Below the pieces are notes generated by a model. The model did not search any database and was not told the origin of the DNA. It saw only the letters and a program-made list of their open reading frames with translations. From Ochrobactrum sp. CGA5 (GTDB taxonomy: Bacteria; Pseudomonadota; Alphaproteobacteria; Rhizobiales; Rhizobiaceae), in contig NZ_VCIG01000043.1 of NCBI RefSeq assembly GCF_006345815.1, positions 277,499-341,498 of the forward strand: a DNA stretch of 64,000 nt, written 5' to 3'. Of this stretch, positions 28,987 through 38,340 are shown piece by piece. Within the stretch, counting starts at the first letter, position 1. The number at the start of each line of letters is the position of its first letter. Made by a program: the position numbers and the translations under genes.

Positions 28987-29787
28987 ATGACAGATCCTGT
29001 TCTGGCTGCTCTCGATTTGCCCGATGCACTACGTCAACGGCTCACGGGTTACAGCAGCCAGCAGGATGAACTTGGCCGTTCGTCAGCCAATGTGTTTCTG
29101 CTCGATCATGATACGCGCGAACCGCTCGTTCTGAAAATCGAACCAGCAAGTACCGTCAGCGAACTTGCCGGGGAATGCGCCCGGCTCGAGTGGCTCGCAA
29201 AGCAGGGACTGCCGTGCCCCAAGATCGTTGCTTACGAAACGCAGACCGACCGGCATTTTCTTTTGATGACACGGCTTGCCGGGGCAGATCTCGCTTCGTC
29301 TGTCGGCGATCTCCCGGCAGCCAGAATTGTCTCCATTCTTGCGGTAGCCTTGAAGACGCTGCACAGCGTCGATCCCGCCGCCTGTCCCTTCAACCACCGG
29401 CTGGACCGTCGCATTGACGACGCCCGCACGCGGGTCGAAGCCGGTGCCGTCGATGAAGATGATTTCGATGCCGAGCGCGAAGGTAGCAGCGCCGAAGACC
29501 TTTTCTGCGAACTTTACCGCCTGAAACCATTGCAGGAAGATTTAGTCGTCACCCACGGCGATGCTTGCCTGCCAAATTTCATGGCCAACGACAACACATT
29601 CACCGGCTTTATTGATTGCGGCAGGCTCGGCCTTGCAGACCGCCATCAGGATCTCGCACTGGCGTGCTGGAGCATTCGCCATAATCTGGGCGAGGAATGG
29701 GTGCAGCCATTTATCGGTATTTATGGCGGTCCCGCAATCGACGATGCGAAGATTGCCTACTACCGTTTGCTGGACGAGTTTTTCTAA
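28987..29787 (+). CDS. APH(3')-type aminoglycoside phosphotransferase
   Basis: 266 residues, the usual APH(3') length. Catalytic loop [12 protein letters not shown] (Asp192, Asn197) and metal site [17 protein letters not shown] (Asp210) match the APH(3') family closely; ATP-site LVLKIEP holds the conserved Lys. It would phosphorylate the 3'-OH of kanamycin/neomycin-like drugs. It lies 13 bases after prfC with AAGGTG before its ATG. Base use is like its neighbours and no mobile element is near, so it looks like an intrinsic gene; actual drug resistance is unproven. Confidence 0.87.
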   Translation: MTDPVLAALDLPDALRQRLTGYSSQQDELGRSSANVFLLDHDTREPLVLKIEPASTVSELAGECARLEWLAKQGLPCPKIVAYETQTDRHFLLMTRLAGADLASSVGDLPAARIVSILAVALKTLHSVDPAACPFNHRLDRRIDDARTRVEAGAVDEDDFDAEREGSSAEDLFCELYRLKPLQEDLVVTHGDACLPNFMANDNTFTGFIDCGRLGLADRHQDLALACWSIRHNLGEEWVQPFIGIYGGPAIDDAKIAYYRLLDEFF

Positions 29788-29789
29788 CC

Positions 29790-29826
29790 GGACCGGCGCT
29801 CCGACCTCGCTCGAAACGCCGGTTCC
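29790..29826. terminator. Possible bidirectional terminator between convergent genes
   Basis: GGACCGGCG (29790-29798) against CGCCGGTTCC (29817-29826), pairing with one bulge, between the APH gene and the AhpD-like gene. There is no clear T-run. Confidence 0.35.
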
Positions 29827-29830
29827 GTAC

Positions 29831-30289
29831 TCAGTTGGTTGCCGCGTCGGCAACCGGATGCACAGTACGAAACCCGACCGCGACACGGTTCCAGGCATTG
29901 ATCGTAGTGATGGCCATACTCAGCTTGACGATCTCCTCATCGGTGAAATGCGCTTTCAACGCCTCAAAATCTTCGTCAGGCGCGCGCGTCTGCGCAAGCA
30001 GTGTCAACGCTTCAGTCCAGGCCAGTGCAGCTCGTTCGCGTGGCGTGAAAAGTGGCGATTCCCGCCATGCCGCCACCAGGTAAAGACGCTCTTCGGTTTC
30101 ACCGGCCTTACGAGCATCGCGCGTATGCATATGAATACAATAAGCGCATCCGTTGATCTGTGATGCCCGAATGCGAACGAGTTCATAAAGACTATATTCC
30201 AGCCCTGCTTCCGATACGGCTTTGTCCAGGTCAATCATGGCCTGCATGATCTTTGGTGCCAGCTTATAGGGAACGAGTCTCGCTTCCAT
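29831..30289 (-). CDS. AhpD-like carboxymuconolactone decarboxylase-family protein
   Basis: 152 residues from the ATG at 30289 with GGAGA upstream; an open frame reaches 30409 but the extra 40 residues look non-coding. The redox motif is CAYCIHMH (Cys48, Cys51, His55), as in AhpD alkylhydroperoxidases. PRERAALAWTEALTLLA and AITTINAWNRVAVGFR are family wording. It is probably a peroxidase or thiol-redox protein. Converges with the APH gene. Confidence 0.9.
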   Translation of the reverse strand: MEARLVPYKLAPKIMQAMIDLDKAVSEAGLEYSLYELVRIRASQINGCAYCIHMHTRDARKAGETEERLYLVAAWRESPLFTPRERAALAWTEALTLLAQTRAPDEDFEALKAHFTDEEIVKLSMAITTINAWNRVAVGFRTVHPVADAATN

Positions 30290-30377
30290 CACATGTCTCC
30301 TTGAGGTTAACGACCCATCGTCGCTCACTATCAAGACGAAGCAGACAGCCCGAATGTGACATGCACCGCAGAAAAAC

Positions 30378-31763
30378 TTACTTGTTTGCTTCGAGAAGGC
30401 GCTCGGCAATCTTCTCTGCCAGCTTCTCGGCCACTTCTTCCTTGCTCATTTCCGACCATTCCTCGATGCCGGTCCGGCTTAGAATGCGGACATGATTGCG
30501 GTCGCCGCCCATGACGCTGCTACCGTCCGGGGAATGCGAGACATCGTTTGCGACGATCCAGTCCGCGCCTTTCTTCTCAAGCTTGCGCTGCGCGTTTTCG
30601 GCCACGTTCTGCGTTTCTGCCGCAAAACCAACGACGAGGCCGGGCCGCTTGTCGCTATGGCCGACACCGGCCAGAATGTCGGGATTCTCGACCATGGCAA
30701 GCGTCGGAGCGCTTTCACCGGGTTTCTTCTTGATCTTCTGCCCAGCCTCGCTGGCCGTGCGCCAATCAGCAACGGCAGCAACCATAATCGCCGCATCAGC
30801 GGGAAGATGCCGCTCCACAGCAGCCTGCATTTCGCGCGCCGTCTCGACGTGGATCACGTCCACGCCTTCAGGGTCGGGAATGGCGACCGGGCCGGACACC
30901 AGATGCACCTTAGCACCAAGCCGCGCGAGTGCTGCGGCGATAGCGTGGCCCTGCTTGCCCGACGAACGATTGGCGATATAGCGCACCGGATCAATTGGCT
31001 CGTGCGTGGGGCCGGAAGTCATGACAATGGTTTTGCCGACAAGCGACCTTGCTTGCGGCGCCAGCAGGCTTTCGATTGTAGCGACTATTGCCAGCGGCTC
31101 GCTCATGCGTCCTATTCCCGCCTCGCCGCTTTCCGCCATCTCGCCCCTCTCCGGGCCGATGAAGCGAACGCCGTCTTTTTCGAGCGTCAAGCGGTTGCGT
31201 CTCGTCGCGGGATTGTCCCACATGGCCGGATTCATCGCAGGCGCAACAAGGACTGGAACTTTGCGGGCCAGCAGCACCGCACTGGCCAGATCATCGGCAA
31301 GCCCGTTCGCCATCTTGGCCATCAGGTCAGCGGTCGCAGGTGCGACAACGATCAGGTCAGCATCGCGGGCAAGCCGGATATGCCCGACATCCTGTTCGTC
31401 CTCGCGCGAGAACAGATCGGTGAAGACACGATCAGCCGAAACCGCGCCAATAGTCAATGCTGTCACGAATTGCTGCGCCGCCGCCGTCATCAAGGGACGC
31501 ACATGCGCGCCACGCTCACGCAACCGGCGAATGAGATCCGGTGTCTTATAGGCAGCAATGCCACCGCCAATAATGAGAAGAATGCGTTTTCCAGCCAGTG
31601 AAGCCACGCCAGCGGGAGACACCGCGGCAGCCTGTGGAGCTGCATCTTGCCCGGCCAGCAGAATGCGCGCTTCCTCTTCCATGGAACGCCCGTTTTGCGC
31701 TGCCCTGATGCGCAGCCGTTCCTTGGCGGCATCATCGAGATTACGAATGGTGAGACTGGCCAT
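30378..31763 (-). CDS. coaBC: Bifunctional CoaBC with N-terminal FitA-like ribbon-helix-helix domain
   Basis: 461 residues from the ATG at 31763. Residues 1-38 (MASLTIRNLDDAAKERLRI, then RAAQNGRSMEEEARILL) match FitA/Arc-type DNA-binding antitoxins. A 20-residue Ala-rich linker follows, then the CoaC flavoprotein domain (GKRILLIIGGGIAAYK, VAPATADLMAKMANG, PAMNPAMWDNP) and the CoaB ligase domain from about residue 247 (MTSGPTHEPIDPVRYIAN). It converts phosphopantothenate and cysteine to phosphopantetheine. In-frame ATGs at 31796 and 31805 would put the upstream palindrome into the coding region. Third gene after ubiE and ubiB. The fused domain is the unusual feature. Confidence 0.93.
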   Translation of the reverse strand: MASLTIRNLDDAAKERLRIRAAQNGRSMEEEARILLAGQDAAPQAAAVSPAGVASLAGKRILLIIGGGIAAYKTPDLIRRLRERGAHVRPLMTAAAQQFVTALTIGAVSADRVFTDLFSREDEQDVGHIRLARDADLIVVAPATADLMAKMANGLADDLASAVLLARKVPVLVAPAMNPAMWDNPATRRNRLTLEKDGVRFIGPERGEMAESGEAGIGRMSEPLAIVATIESLLAPQARSLVGKTIVMTSGPTHEPIDPVRYIANRSSGKQGHAIAAALARLGAKVHLVSGPVAIPDPEGVDVIHVETAREMQAAVERHLPADAAIMVAAVADWRTASEAGQKIKKKPGESAPTLAMVENPDILAGVGHSDKRPGLVVGFAAETQNVAENAQRKLEKKGADWIVANDVSHSPDGSSVMGGDRNHVRILSRTGIEEWSEMSKEEVAEKLAEKIAERLLEANK

Positions 31764-31764
31764 T

Positions 31765-31795
31765 TGATTGCACTCGCTCGTTACAAGTGCAATCA
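31765..31795. promoter_or_regulatory. Perfect inverted repeat immediately upstream of coaBC, candidate operator
   Basis: TGATTGCACT (31765-31774), 11-base spacer, AGTGCAATCA (31786-31795). It ends one base before the coaBC ATG. The arrangement resembles the inverted repeats bound by FitA-type ribbon-helix-helix proteins, and the gene itself begins with such a domain. It could also act as an mRNA hairpin covering the ribosome site. Confidence 0.55.
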
Positions 31796-31837
31796 TTGAA
31801 ATCACTTTAAAGGGTGGATGTCACCTCAAAAGTGACT

Positions 31838-33421
31838 TTACAGCCAAATATAAAGCTTCGCCGCGATCGCTGCGAGCGAGATCGCAATCACGATCTGTGC
31901 AATGCGCCCCCAACGCGAGTGGCGTGCCTCGGCCCGACCGATAGCTTCAGCCGTCGCTTCGTCAAAGCGCAGGCCATTTGCAGCCATGTCATCCAGCGCA
32001 ACCGACACACGCTCCACGCGCGCCACAAGTTCCGGCGTCTTGCGCGTGAAATGCAGCAGCGAGTAAGCGCTGTCCTTTGCGTCGATAAGCATGCCTTGCG
32101 GCCCGAGATTCTTGCGTATCCAATCGCCGACGACTGGTTCCGCCGCTTTCCACATATTGAAATGCGGATCAAGCGTACGCGACACGCCTTCCACGACAAC
32201 CATGGTTTTCTGGAGCATCAGCAGTTCTGGCCGGGTCTCCATATCGAAGAGCTCTGTCACTTCAAACAACAGCGTCAGAAGCTTGGCCATGGAAATGGTT
32301 TCGGCAGGCTGGCCGTGGATCGGTTCGCCAATGGCGCGTATAGCCTGCGCAAAGCTTGCCACATCATGCGTGTGCGGCACGTAACCGGCTTCGAAATGCA
32401 CTTCCGCCACGCGCATGTAATCGCGCGTGATAAAGCCATAGAGAATTTCGGCAAGGAAGCGGCGCTGCTGCTTGTTGAGGCGCCCGGTAATACCGAAATC
32501 AACCGCCACAATCAGCCCTTGATGATCCACGAACAGATTGCCCGGATGCATATCGGCATGGAAAAAGCCGTCACGCAACGTATGGCGCAAGAAGGACTGG
32601 ATCAGCGTTTCAGCCAACTTCTTGAGATTGAAACCCGCAGCCTCAAGCGCGGAAATATCCGACATCTTGATGCCGTCGATCCATTCAAGCGTCAGCACAT
32701 CGCGGCCTGTACGCTCCCAATCAACATTGGGAACGCGAAAACCCGCATCGTCCTTGATGTTCTCCGCGATCTCGGAAAGTGCTGCCGCTTCCAGACGCAG
32801 ATCCATCTCGATGCGAGTAGTCTGCTGCAGCGTCTCTACAACCTGAACCGGGCGCAGACGGCGCGTGAATGGAACGTGGCGCTCCTGCATGCGCGCAACC
32901 ATGTAGAAACCTTCAAGGTCGCGGGCAAAACGCTGGCGCACGCCCGGACGGATAACCTTGACGGCAACCTTCTGGCGCACGCCGTCCTTCATGACTTCCG
33001 CCGGATGCACCTGTGCCATCGACGCCGCCGCTATCGGCGCATCGAAATGCAGGTAAAGATCATCAATCTTGCGGCCAAGCGAACCTTCGATAGCGGCAAC
33101 CGCGTCGGCCTGCGGGAAAAAGTCGAGCCTGTCCTGCAAGAGTTCGAGATCGGCAGCGACATCGCGACCAACAATATCAGGCCGCGTCGCCAGAAACTGG
33201 CCAAGCTTCACATAGGAAGGACCAAGCTTGTTCATGGCGCGCGACATGCGCTCCGAACGTTGCATATGCCGCGCCCGCGGACGCGCCAGCATGCCCGCAA
33301 TCTTATGCCCGAAAGCAGGAAGACCGGAAAGCCCCTCCACCGGAAGTGCGCTGATGACACCCTCGCGCGTCAATATCCATCCGGCCCGCATCAGCCGAAA
33401 AGCAGCGGATAGGTTGCTCAT
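31838..33421 (-). CDS. ubiB: Ubiquinone biosynthesis kinase-like protein UbiB
   Basis: 527 residues. ABC1/ADCK motifs: KLGQFLATRPDIVG (KxGQ), the Ala-rich nucleotide loop AAASMAQVHPAEV, FHADMHPGNLFVDH and VDFGITGRL. One or two membrane helices close the C-terminus (IVIAISLAAIAAKLYIWL). It is an atypical kinase/ATPase needed for aerobic ubiquinone synthesis. It follows ubiE by 43 bases on the minus strand and precedes coaBC by 74 bases. Confidence 0.95.
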   Translation of the reverse strand: MSNLSAAFRLMRAGWILTREGVISALPVEGLSGLPAFGHKIAGMLARPRARHMQRSERMSRAMNKLGPSYVKLGQFLATRPDIVGRDVAADLELLQDRLDFFPQADAVAAIEGSLGRKIDDLYLHFDAPIAAASMAQVHPAEVMKDGVRQKVAVKVIRPGVRQRFARDLEGFYMVARMQERHVPFTRRLRPVQVVETLQQTTRIEMDLRLEAAALSEIAENIKDDAGFRVPNVDWERTGRDVLTLEWIDGIKMSDISALEAAGFNLKKLAETLIQSFLRHTLRDGFFHADMHPGNLFVDHQGLIVAVDFGITGRLNKQQRRFLAEILYGFITRDYMRVAEVHFEAGYVPHTHDVASFAQAIRAIGEPIHGQPAETISMAKLLTLLFEVTELFDMETRPELLMLQKTMVVVEGVSRTLDPHFNMWKAAEPVVGDWIRKNLGPQGMLIDAKDSAYSLLHFTRKTPELVARVERVSVALDDMAANGLRFDEATAEAIGRAEARHSRWGRIAQIVIAISLAAIAAKLYIWL

Positions 33422-33464
33422 GCCTCAATGCCCCGTTCGCGACCCCAATTCATCACAGGCACAA

Positions 33465-34256
33465 TCAAAGCTTCCAGCCGGAATGAAGCGCGGCAATGCC
33501 GCCGGTGAAATTGCGATAGCTCACACGCTCAAAGCCGGCCTTCTCGATCATCGCGGCAAAATCCTGCTGCTTGGGGAATTTGCGGATCGATTCGACCAGA
33601 TAGCTGTAGGAATCGGCATCGCCGGTAATCATCTTGCCAATGCGTGGAATGGCGTGGAACGACCACTGGTCGTAGACTTTGTCGAGAATCGGCAGTTCAA
33701 CCTCGGAAAATTCGAGGCAGAGGAAACGACCGCCTGGCTTCAACACACGATAGGCTTCCGACAACGCCTTGTCGATATGCGGAACGTTGCGAATGCCGAA
33801 AGCAATAGTATAGGCATCAAAACTGTTATCCTCGAACGGCAGTTCTTCGGCATTGGCCTCAACGAATTCGAGATTATCGGCAAGGCCTTTCTTGATCGCC
33901 CGTTCACGCCCCACGCCGAGCATGGAGCCATTAATATCGAGAATGGTGACATGGGCCTGACGACCCGAAGCCTCTACAATACGGAAAGCAATGTCGCCAG
34001 TGCCGCCTGCAACGTCGAGCGAGGTCCAGCCGGAGCGCTTCGACGGCGCCAGCCATGCGATCATCGCATCTTTCCAGACGCGGTGCAGGCCCGCCGACAT
34101 GAGATCGTTCATCACATCGTACTTGCTGGCAACCTTATGGAAAACGTCGTTGACCAGGCCCTGCTTTTCGTTTTCATCAACCGCCTTGAAGCCGAATGAA
34201 TGCTCCATGCCACCTTGTGCGCCCACGCGGTCCGCATTGCCGTTCTGCTGGCTCAT
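33465..34256 (-). CDS. ubiE: Ubiquinone/menaquinone C-methyltransferase UbiE
   Basis: 263 residues. SAM-binding motif [13 protein letters not shown], then [27 protein letters not shown] and [16 protein letters not shown] are typical of UbiE. The N-terminus [27 protein letters not shown] is family-specific. It methylates the benzoquinol ring in ubiquinone synthesis. It heads the ubiE-ubiB-coaBC unit; the promoter should lie in 34257-34504, shared with divergent upp. Confidence 0.96.
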   Translation of the reverse strand: MSQQNGNADRVGAQGGMEHSFGFKAVDENEKQGLVNDVFHKVASKYDVMNDLMSAGLHRVWKDAMIAWLAPSKRSGWTSLDVAGGTGDIAFRIVEASGRQAHVTILDINGSMLGVGRERAIKKGLADNLEFVEANAEELPFEDNSFDAYTIAFGIRNVPHIDKALSEAYRVLKPGGRFLCLEFSEVELPILDKVYDQWSFHAIPRIGKMITGDADSYSYLVESIRKFPKQQDFAAMIEKAGFERVSYRNFTGGIAALHSGWKL

Positions 34257-34504
34257 AGCTCATCCTGCTTTTGATTATTACGACGAAAACGATTGCTGAT
34301 ATGCATATAAAGCTTGTCCCGGACTATACAAGCAGAGACCTTCTTCCAATACCCTTTTGTGATCTGGCACTTGTGAACTGTCTTGCGTTAGCGTTTAAAA
34401 ATAGCCAAAGAGACATAAAACTGTGTGTGCGCGCTTGGCCCGGCGTTTTCTCCGGCGCAAACTGCCGCTAAAGTCAAAAAGATAACAAGAAAAGTGGAAA
34501 GAAC

Positions 34505-35131
34505 ATGGGCGTTACAGTCGTCAGCCATCCGCTTGTCCAGCACAAGCTTACCATCATGCGCAAGAAGGAAACGTCCACAGCCAGCTTTCGGCGGCTGCTG
34601 AAGGAAATATCGCTGTTGCTCTGCTATGAAGTGACGCGCGATCTCGAACTGACCACCATGTCCATCGAAACCCCGTTGATGCCGATGGACGCGCCGGTCC
34701 TTGAAGGCAAGAAGCTTGTCTTCGCCTCGATCCTGCGCGCCGGCAATGGCCTTCTGGAAGGCATGCTCGATCTGGTGCCCGCCGCGCGCGTCGCCCATAT
34801 CGGTCTCTACCGCGACCACGACACGCTTCAGCCGGTCGAATATTATTTCAAGGCGCCGGAAGACATCGTCAATCGCCTCATCATCGTGGTCGACCCGATG
34901 CTGGCAACGGGTCATTCGGCAATCGCAGCAATAGACAAGCTGAAGGAACGCGGCGCGACAAATATCCGCTTCCTCTGCCTCCTGGCGGCACCGGAAGGCA
35001 TCAAGCGCTTTACCGAAGCCCACCCAGATGTCGACGTGTTCACGGCTTCCATCGACGAACGTCTCGATGAAAAGGGTTATATCGTTCCAGGTCTCGGCGA
35101 TGCCGGCGACCGCATGTACGGCACGAAGTAA
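34505..35131 (+). CDS. upp: Uracil phosphoribosyltransferase
   Basis: 208 residues, normal length. PRPP-binding loop [17 protein letters not shown] and the uracil site [24 protein letters not shown] at the C-terminus are intact. It salvages uracil to UMP. GGAAAG lies six bases before the ATG. It stands alone, followed by the protease gene 43 bases later on the same strand. Confidence 0.97.
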   Translation: MGVTVVSHPLVQHKLTIMRKKETSTASFRRLLKEISLLLCYEVTRDLELTTMSIETPLMPMDAPVLEGKKLVFASILRAGNGLLEGMLDLVPAARVAHIGLYRDHDTLQPVEYYFKAPEDIVNRLIIVVDPMLATGHSAIAAIDKLKERGATNIRFLCLLAAPEGIKRFTEAHPDVDVFTASIDERLDEKGYIVPGLGDAGDRMYGTK

Positions 35132-35174
35132 GCATTAACCCGCGCCTGCTAATATACCCGCAAACGGGGGCAGC

Positions 35175-35699
35175 ATGGCGCGGGCTTTTACAATCCTTCT
35201 GGTATTTGCGGGACTGGCAATTGCGTTCCCGCTTCTGTTTGAAAAGTTCGGTCAGCAACCGAAGCCCGGCTCAAGCACATCTTCGAGCGCTTCAACCGCT
35301 CCTTCGCCAGTCCTCTCGGCCTATAGCGGGCGCCGGACACAGATTGCGCCGGACAGTCGCGGCCATTTCATATCGGACATAAAAATTGCCGGTCAATCGC
35401 TCCGCGCCATGGTGGATACTGGAGCGAGCCTGGTCGCGATCAACACCAGTGCCGCGCGCCGTATCGGCCTCTCCCTCAAACCCGCAGATTTCAAATATCG
35501 CGTTTCGACCGCCAATGGCGAAGCAGTCGCCGCATCCGCCCTCCTGCCAAGCATTGAAATCGGGCGCATTCGTGTGGAGGATGTGGAAGCCATGGTTCTT
35601 CGTGACGACGCGTTGTCCGACACGCTTCTCGGCATGAGCTTTTTGAGGCGTCTGCGCCACTATGAAGTTTCAAACGGTGTACTCGTGCTGACGCAATGA
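35175..35699 (+). CDS. Membrane-anchored retropepsin-like aspartic protease (clan AA)
   Basis: 174 residues. One N-terminal membrane helix (about 4-22), a Ser/Pro/Thr linker (28-48) and one aspartic-protease domain with catalytic AMVDTGASLVAIN (Asp81) and a second conserved turn LLGMSFLRRL. A single active-site motif means it must work as a dimer. It is the TIGR02281 type common in alphaproteobacteria and faces the periplasm. Substrate unknown. Confidence 0.9.
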   Translation: MARAFTILLVFAGLAIAFPLLFEKFGQQPKPGSSTSSSASTAPSPVLSAYSGRRTQIAPDSRGHFISDIKIAGQSLRAMVDTGASLVAINTSAARRIGLSLKPADFKYRVSTANGEAVAASALLPSIEIGRIRVEDVEAMVLRDDALSDTLLGMSFLRRLRHYEVSNGVLVLTQ

Positions 35700-35785
35700 T
35701 GTAATACCGTGCTTCCGATAATGGCCGGAAGCGGCTAAACCTCGCTGATCACCGACAGCAAAATACTATGTAACGGAAGCCAGCC

Positions 35786-35992
35786 ATGACACCCGACCAG
35801 CGCCTGACCGAGCTAGAAATTCGCGTAGCCGAACAGGAAAAGACAATCGACGAGTTGTCATCCGCCCTGGCCGAACAATGGAAAACCATAGACCGGCTAT
35901 CCAAAAAGCTCGGCGCATTGACCGACCGTTTTCTGGAACTAGAAGAACAGACCGCACCGGACGTGCCGGTCACCAAACCGCCGCACTGGTAA
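35786..35992 (+). CDS. slyX: SlyX-like protein
   Basis: 68 residues: an N-terminal coiled coil (about 5-45) with LTELEIRVAEQEKTIDELS and the C-terminal signature PVTKPPHW, matching SlyX. Function unknown. Four bases separate it from the following GNAT gene, so they are co-transcribed. Confidence 0.85.
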   Translation: MTPDQRLTELEIRVAEQEKTIDELSSALAEQWKTIDRLSKKLGALTDRFLELEEQTAPDVPVTKPPHW

Positions 35993-35996
35993 CATC

Positions 35997-36458
35997 ATGC
36001 TCCAGATCGTCTCCCTCACCGACCGCACCGATCTCATACCCATCTGCGCCGCATGGAACCATGCGGAATGGGGCGAGTTTACCGGCTCATCCCTCGCGCA
36101 GACCGCCGAGGCTTTTGGTGATATTTCCCGTGAAGACGACGGCCAAGCGGCAAGGGTCGCGCTCTGGAACGGCCAACCCGCAGGTCTTGCCCTTCTGATC
36201 CACAGCGATCTCGAAACGCATCCTTATCTGAAGCCCTGGGTGGCAAGCGTCTTCGTCGCGCCTGACTATCGCGGAAAGGGGATCGCGAAAAGCCTTGTCC
36301 GTGCCATTGAGGGCGCCGCGCAGGAACTCGGCTATGCGGAAGCTTTTCTCTACACCGACAAGCCGGACCTTTACCGGCAGATCGGCTGGAGCGATTTCGA
36401 GCATCTGGAAGGCGACTATGCCGGGATGCTGATCCTGAAAAAGAAAATCGCGCGGTAA
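35997..36458 (+). CDS. GNAT-family N-acetyltransferase
   Basis: 153 residues. Acetyl-CoA motif VFVAPDYRGKGIAKSLV (R92-G93-K94-G95) and the C-terminal FLYTDKPDLYRQIGWSDFE, a pattern shared with many small-molecule acetyltransferases. Drug acetylation cannot be claimed from this. It is immediately downstream of slyX and its stop lies inside a perfect hairpin. Confidence 0.88.
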   Translation: MLQIVSLTDRTDLIPICAAWNHAEWGEFTGSSLAQTAEAFGDISREDDGQAARVALWNGQPAGLALLIHSDLETHPYLKPWVASVFVAPDYRGKGIAKSLVRAIEGAAQELGYAEAFLYTDKPDLYRQIGWSDFEHLEGDYAGMLILKKKIAR

Positions 36459-36470
36459 GGACCGCGCGAT
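36447..36470. terminator. Hairpin overlapping the GNAT stop codon
   Basis: ATCGCGCGGT (36447-36456), loop AAGG, ACCGCGCGAT (36461-36470): a perfect 10-bp stem. It separates the convergent GNAT and msrA genes and may act on both strands; T-runs are weak. Confidence 0.6.
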
Positions 36471-36488
36471 CTGTTGATTAAAACCCGC

Positions 36489-37145
36489 TTAATGTGACGG
36501 CGAAATCGGACAGCTCACGCCAGTACCACGCAAACCGCAATAACCATTCGGGTTTTTCGCCAGATATTGCTGGTGATAGTCTTCAGCATAATAGAGCTCC
36601 GGCGCATCTTCGATTTCCGTGGTAATCGGACCGAGACCACGACCCGCAAGCGCTTGCGAATAGGCCGCCCGGCTCTTCTTCGCAACGTCGAGATCAGCCT
36701 TGTCGAATGCGTAGATGACCGAACGATAGGTCGTGCCGATATCGTTGCCCTGCCGCATACCCTGTGTCGGATCGTGCTCTTCCCAGAAAAGGGTCAGCAG
36801 CTCATCAAGGCTCACAACTTTCGGGTCATATACAACTAGTACAACTTCCGCATGACCGGTAAGACCTGTGCAGGTTTCCTCATAAGTTGGGTTGGGCGTA
36901 ACTCCCCCCGCATAACCGACAGCAGTCACGTACACGCCCGGCACCTGCCAGAACAAGCGCTCGGCGCCCCAGAAACAGCCCATTCCGAACAGAACATGCT
37001 TGTAGCCTTCCGGCCAAGGTCCTTTCAGCGGACGACCATTAACGAAGTGAGTGGCGGATGTCGGGATCGGCTGCGTGCGTCCCGACAGAGCCTCATCCGT
37101 CGAAGGCATCTGCATCTTCTTGCGATAGCTGTCCAAGAAACTCAT
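36489..37145 (-). CDS. msrA: Peptide-methionine (S)-S-oxide reductase MsrA
   Basis: 218 residues from the ATG at 37145, the length I recall for Brucella MsrA; an ATG three codons upstream is also possible. Catalytic motif [10 protein letters not shown] (Cys57). The C-terminal recycling Cys are in [14 protein letters not shown]. It repairs S-sulfoxides of methionine. The small membrane protein upstream ends 16 bases before it, so they probably share a transcript. Confidence 0.96.
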   Translation of the reverse strand: MSFLDSYRKKMQMPSTDEALSGRTQPIPTSATHFVNGRPLKGPWPEGYKHVLFGMGCFWGAERLFWQVPGVYVTAVGYAGGVTPNPTYEETCTGLTGHAEVVLVVYDPKVVSLDELLTLFWEEHDPTQGMRQGNDIGTTYRSVIYAFDKADLDVAKKSRAAYSQALAGRGLGPITTEIEDAPELYYAEDYHQQYLAKNPNGYCGLRGTGVSCPISPSH

Positions 37146-37161
37146 GGTCTCCACCTCCTGA

Positions 37162-37485
37162 TTATCGAGCGGTGAACCGCCCCAGAGGGCGCTCCCGACG
37201 ATGACCGATTATATAGAATAACAGGGCGAGAATGCCGAAAAGAAGCCAGCCTGGCTGTTCAAGCAAAGGGATAAAGACGGCATCCCAAGCTCCTCCCCCT
37301 ATATAGTGCGTTACGAAGGCTTCTGCATCGGCCAATGTTTCGGGCGCATTGCGCGACCACATGGACAAAAGCGGCTTCGCTATGAACTGCGACGCGCCGA
37401 CTGACCGCGCCCCGTCAAGGACTGCGAAAATCACCGCAAAAGCCAGAAAAACAACCGCAAAACTACGCAATACAAATCGGATCAC
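37162..37485 (-). CDS. Small conserved membrane protein upstream of msrA
   Basis: About 107 residues from a GTG at 37485. The frame stays open to an ATG at 37629, but the extra 48 residues look non-coding. Two membrane helices: [21 protein letters not shown] near the start and [20 protein letters not shown] near the end, with the segment [19 protein letters not shown] between. Not a family I can name. Co-directional with and close to msrA. Confidence 0.6.
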   Translation of the reverse strand: MIRFVLRSFAVVFLAFAVIFAVLDGARSVGASQFIAKPLLSMWSRNAPETLADAEAFVTHYIGGGAWDAVFIPLLEQPGWLLFGILALLFYIIGHRRERPLGRFTAR

Positions 37486-37721
37486 GATTCTCAGTCCCGG
37501 ATTTCTTACCCTGATCTCGGCCCCGGATTTCAGTCCGGTCTCCCGAAGATTTGTCTTTTTGACATTACTAAAGCATAGCACACAGAACCAGTCGGGCTCA
37601 AAGCCCCATCGGGACACAATTGCTTGCATAGAATAAATATAATATTTTCATATGGTTATGGTGAAACTGTCGCTCTTTGCACAGGCTCGACAATTTAGAG
37701 GCAAAAACTTGCAAATAGCTG

Positions 37722-37749
37722 TTGAACATATGCATTTTCTGGCTATATT
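37722..37749 (+). promoter_or_regulatory. Possible promoter for tRNA-Ser
   Basis: TTGAAC (37722-37727), 16-base spacer, TATATT (37744-37749). The tRNA begins about 100 bases beyond the expected start, so a 5' leader would need trimming. Confidence 0.4.
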
Positions 37750-37858
37750 CGCGCCGCACCCGCTAGTTGGCGATTAACCAGCGCCTGTTTCGAAAAGCGG
37801 TGTCACGTTTGCAGTCAGTTTTCACCGTGAGACACGGTTTCCAGACAGCAAGGCAGAC

Positions 37859-37948
37859 GGAGAGGTGGCCGAGTGGTTGAAGGCGCACGCCTGGAACGCG
37901 TGTATACGGGAAACCGTATCGAGGGTTCGAATCCCTCTCTCTCCGCCA
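37859..37948 (+). tRNA. tRNA-Ser (anticodon GGA)
   Basis: Acceptor GGAGAGG pairs with TCTCTCC (one G-U), discriminator G, encoded CCA. The anticodon stem CACGC/GCGTG holds CTGGAAC with GGA at 37893-37895. A long variable arm TATACGGGAAACCGTA and the T-arm GAGGGTTCGAATCCCTC are seen. It reads UCC and UCU. Confidence 0.97.
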
Positions 37949-38340
37949 TTTTATTCTCCAACAACAGATGAGCGTTATCTGTCTTAGATGGTTAACAGAT
38001 CCTTAGCTGAGGCAATTAAAGGCCGAAGGTTTACGGCTCTGGCTGCAATTTGAAACGCATGCCGAGAGTGTGAAACGGTTTTAGCGACGTCTGGTCCAAA
38101 GCAACAATTCGGAAGGTCGACCTGATTGAATCAGCTCAAGATGCGCACTAATTCAGACCTTCTTCCTTGAACGAATTTTGCACTTCAGGCGGGCCAGCAC
38201 GCACTCATACAGCTTCAGTGTCTTGGGATAAGCGCTCAATTCAAGCTTCAACCCGATGTCGCAGCCGAGGACCACAAAAGCATAAGTACCTGGTGAAGAA
38301 AGTACCCCTGATTCCAGAGATCGACCAACCACGCGATTTA
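37949..38340. other. Intergenic region after tRNA-Ser, no gene seen
   Basis: About 390 bases. A weak hairpin ACAGAT/ATCTGT (37964-37969 and 37977-37982) might end the tRNA transcript. A 69-codon frame at 38167 has no recognisable features and was not accepted. No integrase or repeated tRNA end was found, so there is no sign of an island at this tRNA. Confidence 0.5.

Noticed and set aside
31796..31805. Upstream ATGs at 31796 and 31805 as the coaBC start
   Set aside because: They would add only 11 to 14 residues encoded by the palindrome and place the FitA-like domain away from the N-terminus; ATG 31763 gives the exact domain start MASLTIRNL.
31814..33412. A 532-codon open frame on the plus strand
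   Set aside because: It is fully antisense to ubiB, whose motifs are clear. Its translation is rich in His, Arg and Gln without any domain, typical of a shadow frame in GC-rich DNA.
37859..38340. Integrative element at tRNA-Ser
   Set aside because: No integrase, no repeated tRNA 3' end and no phage-like gene was found downstream.
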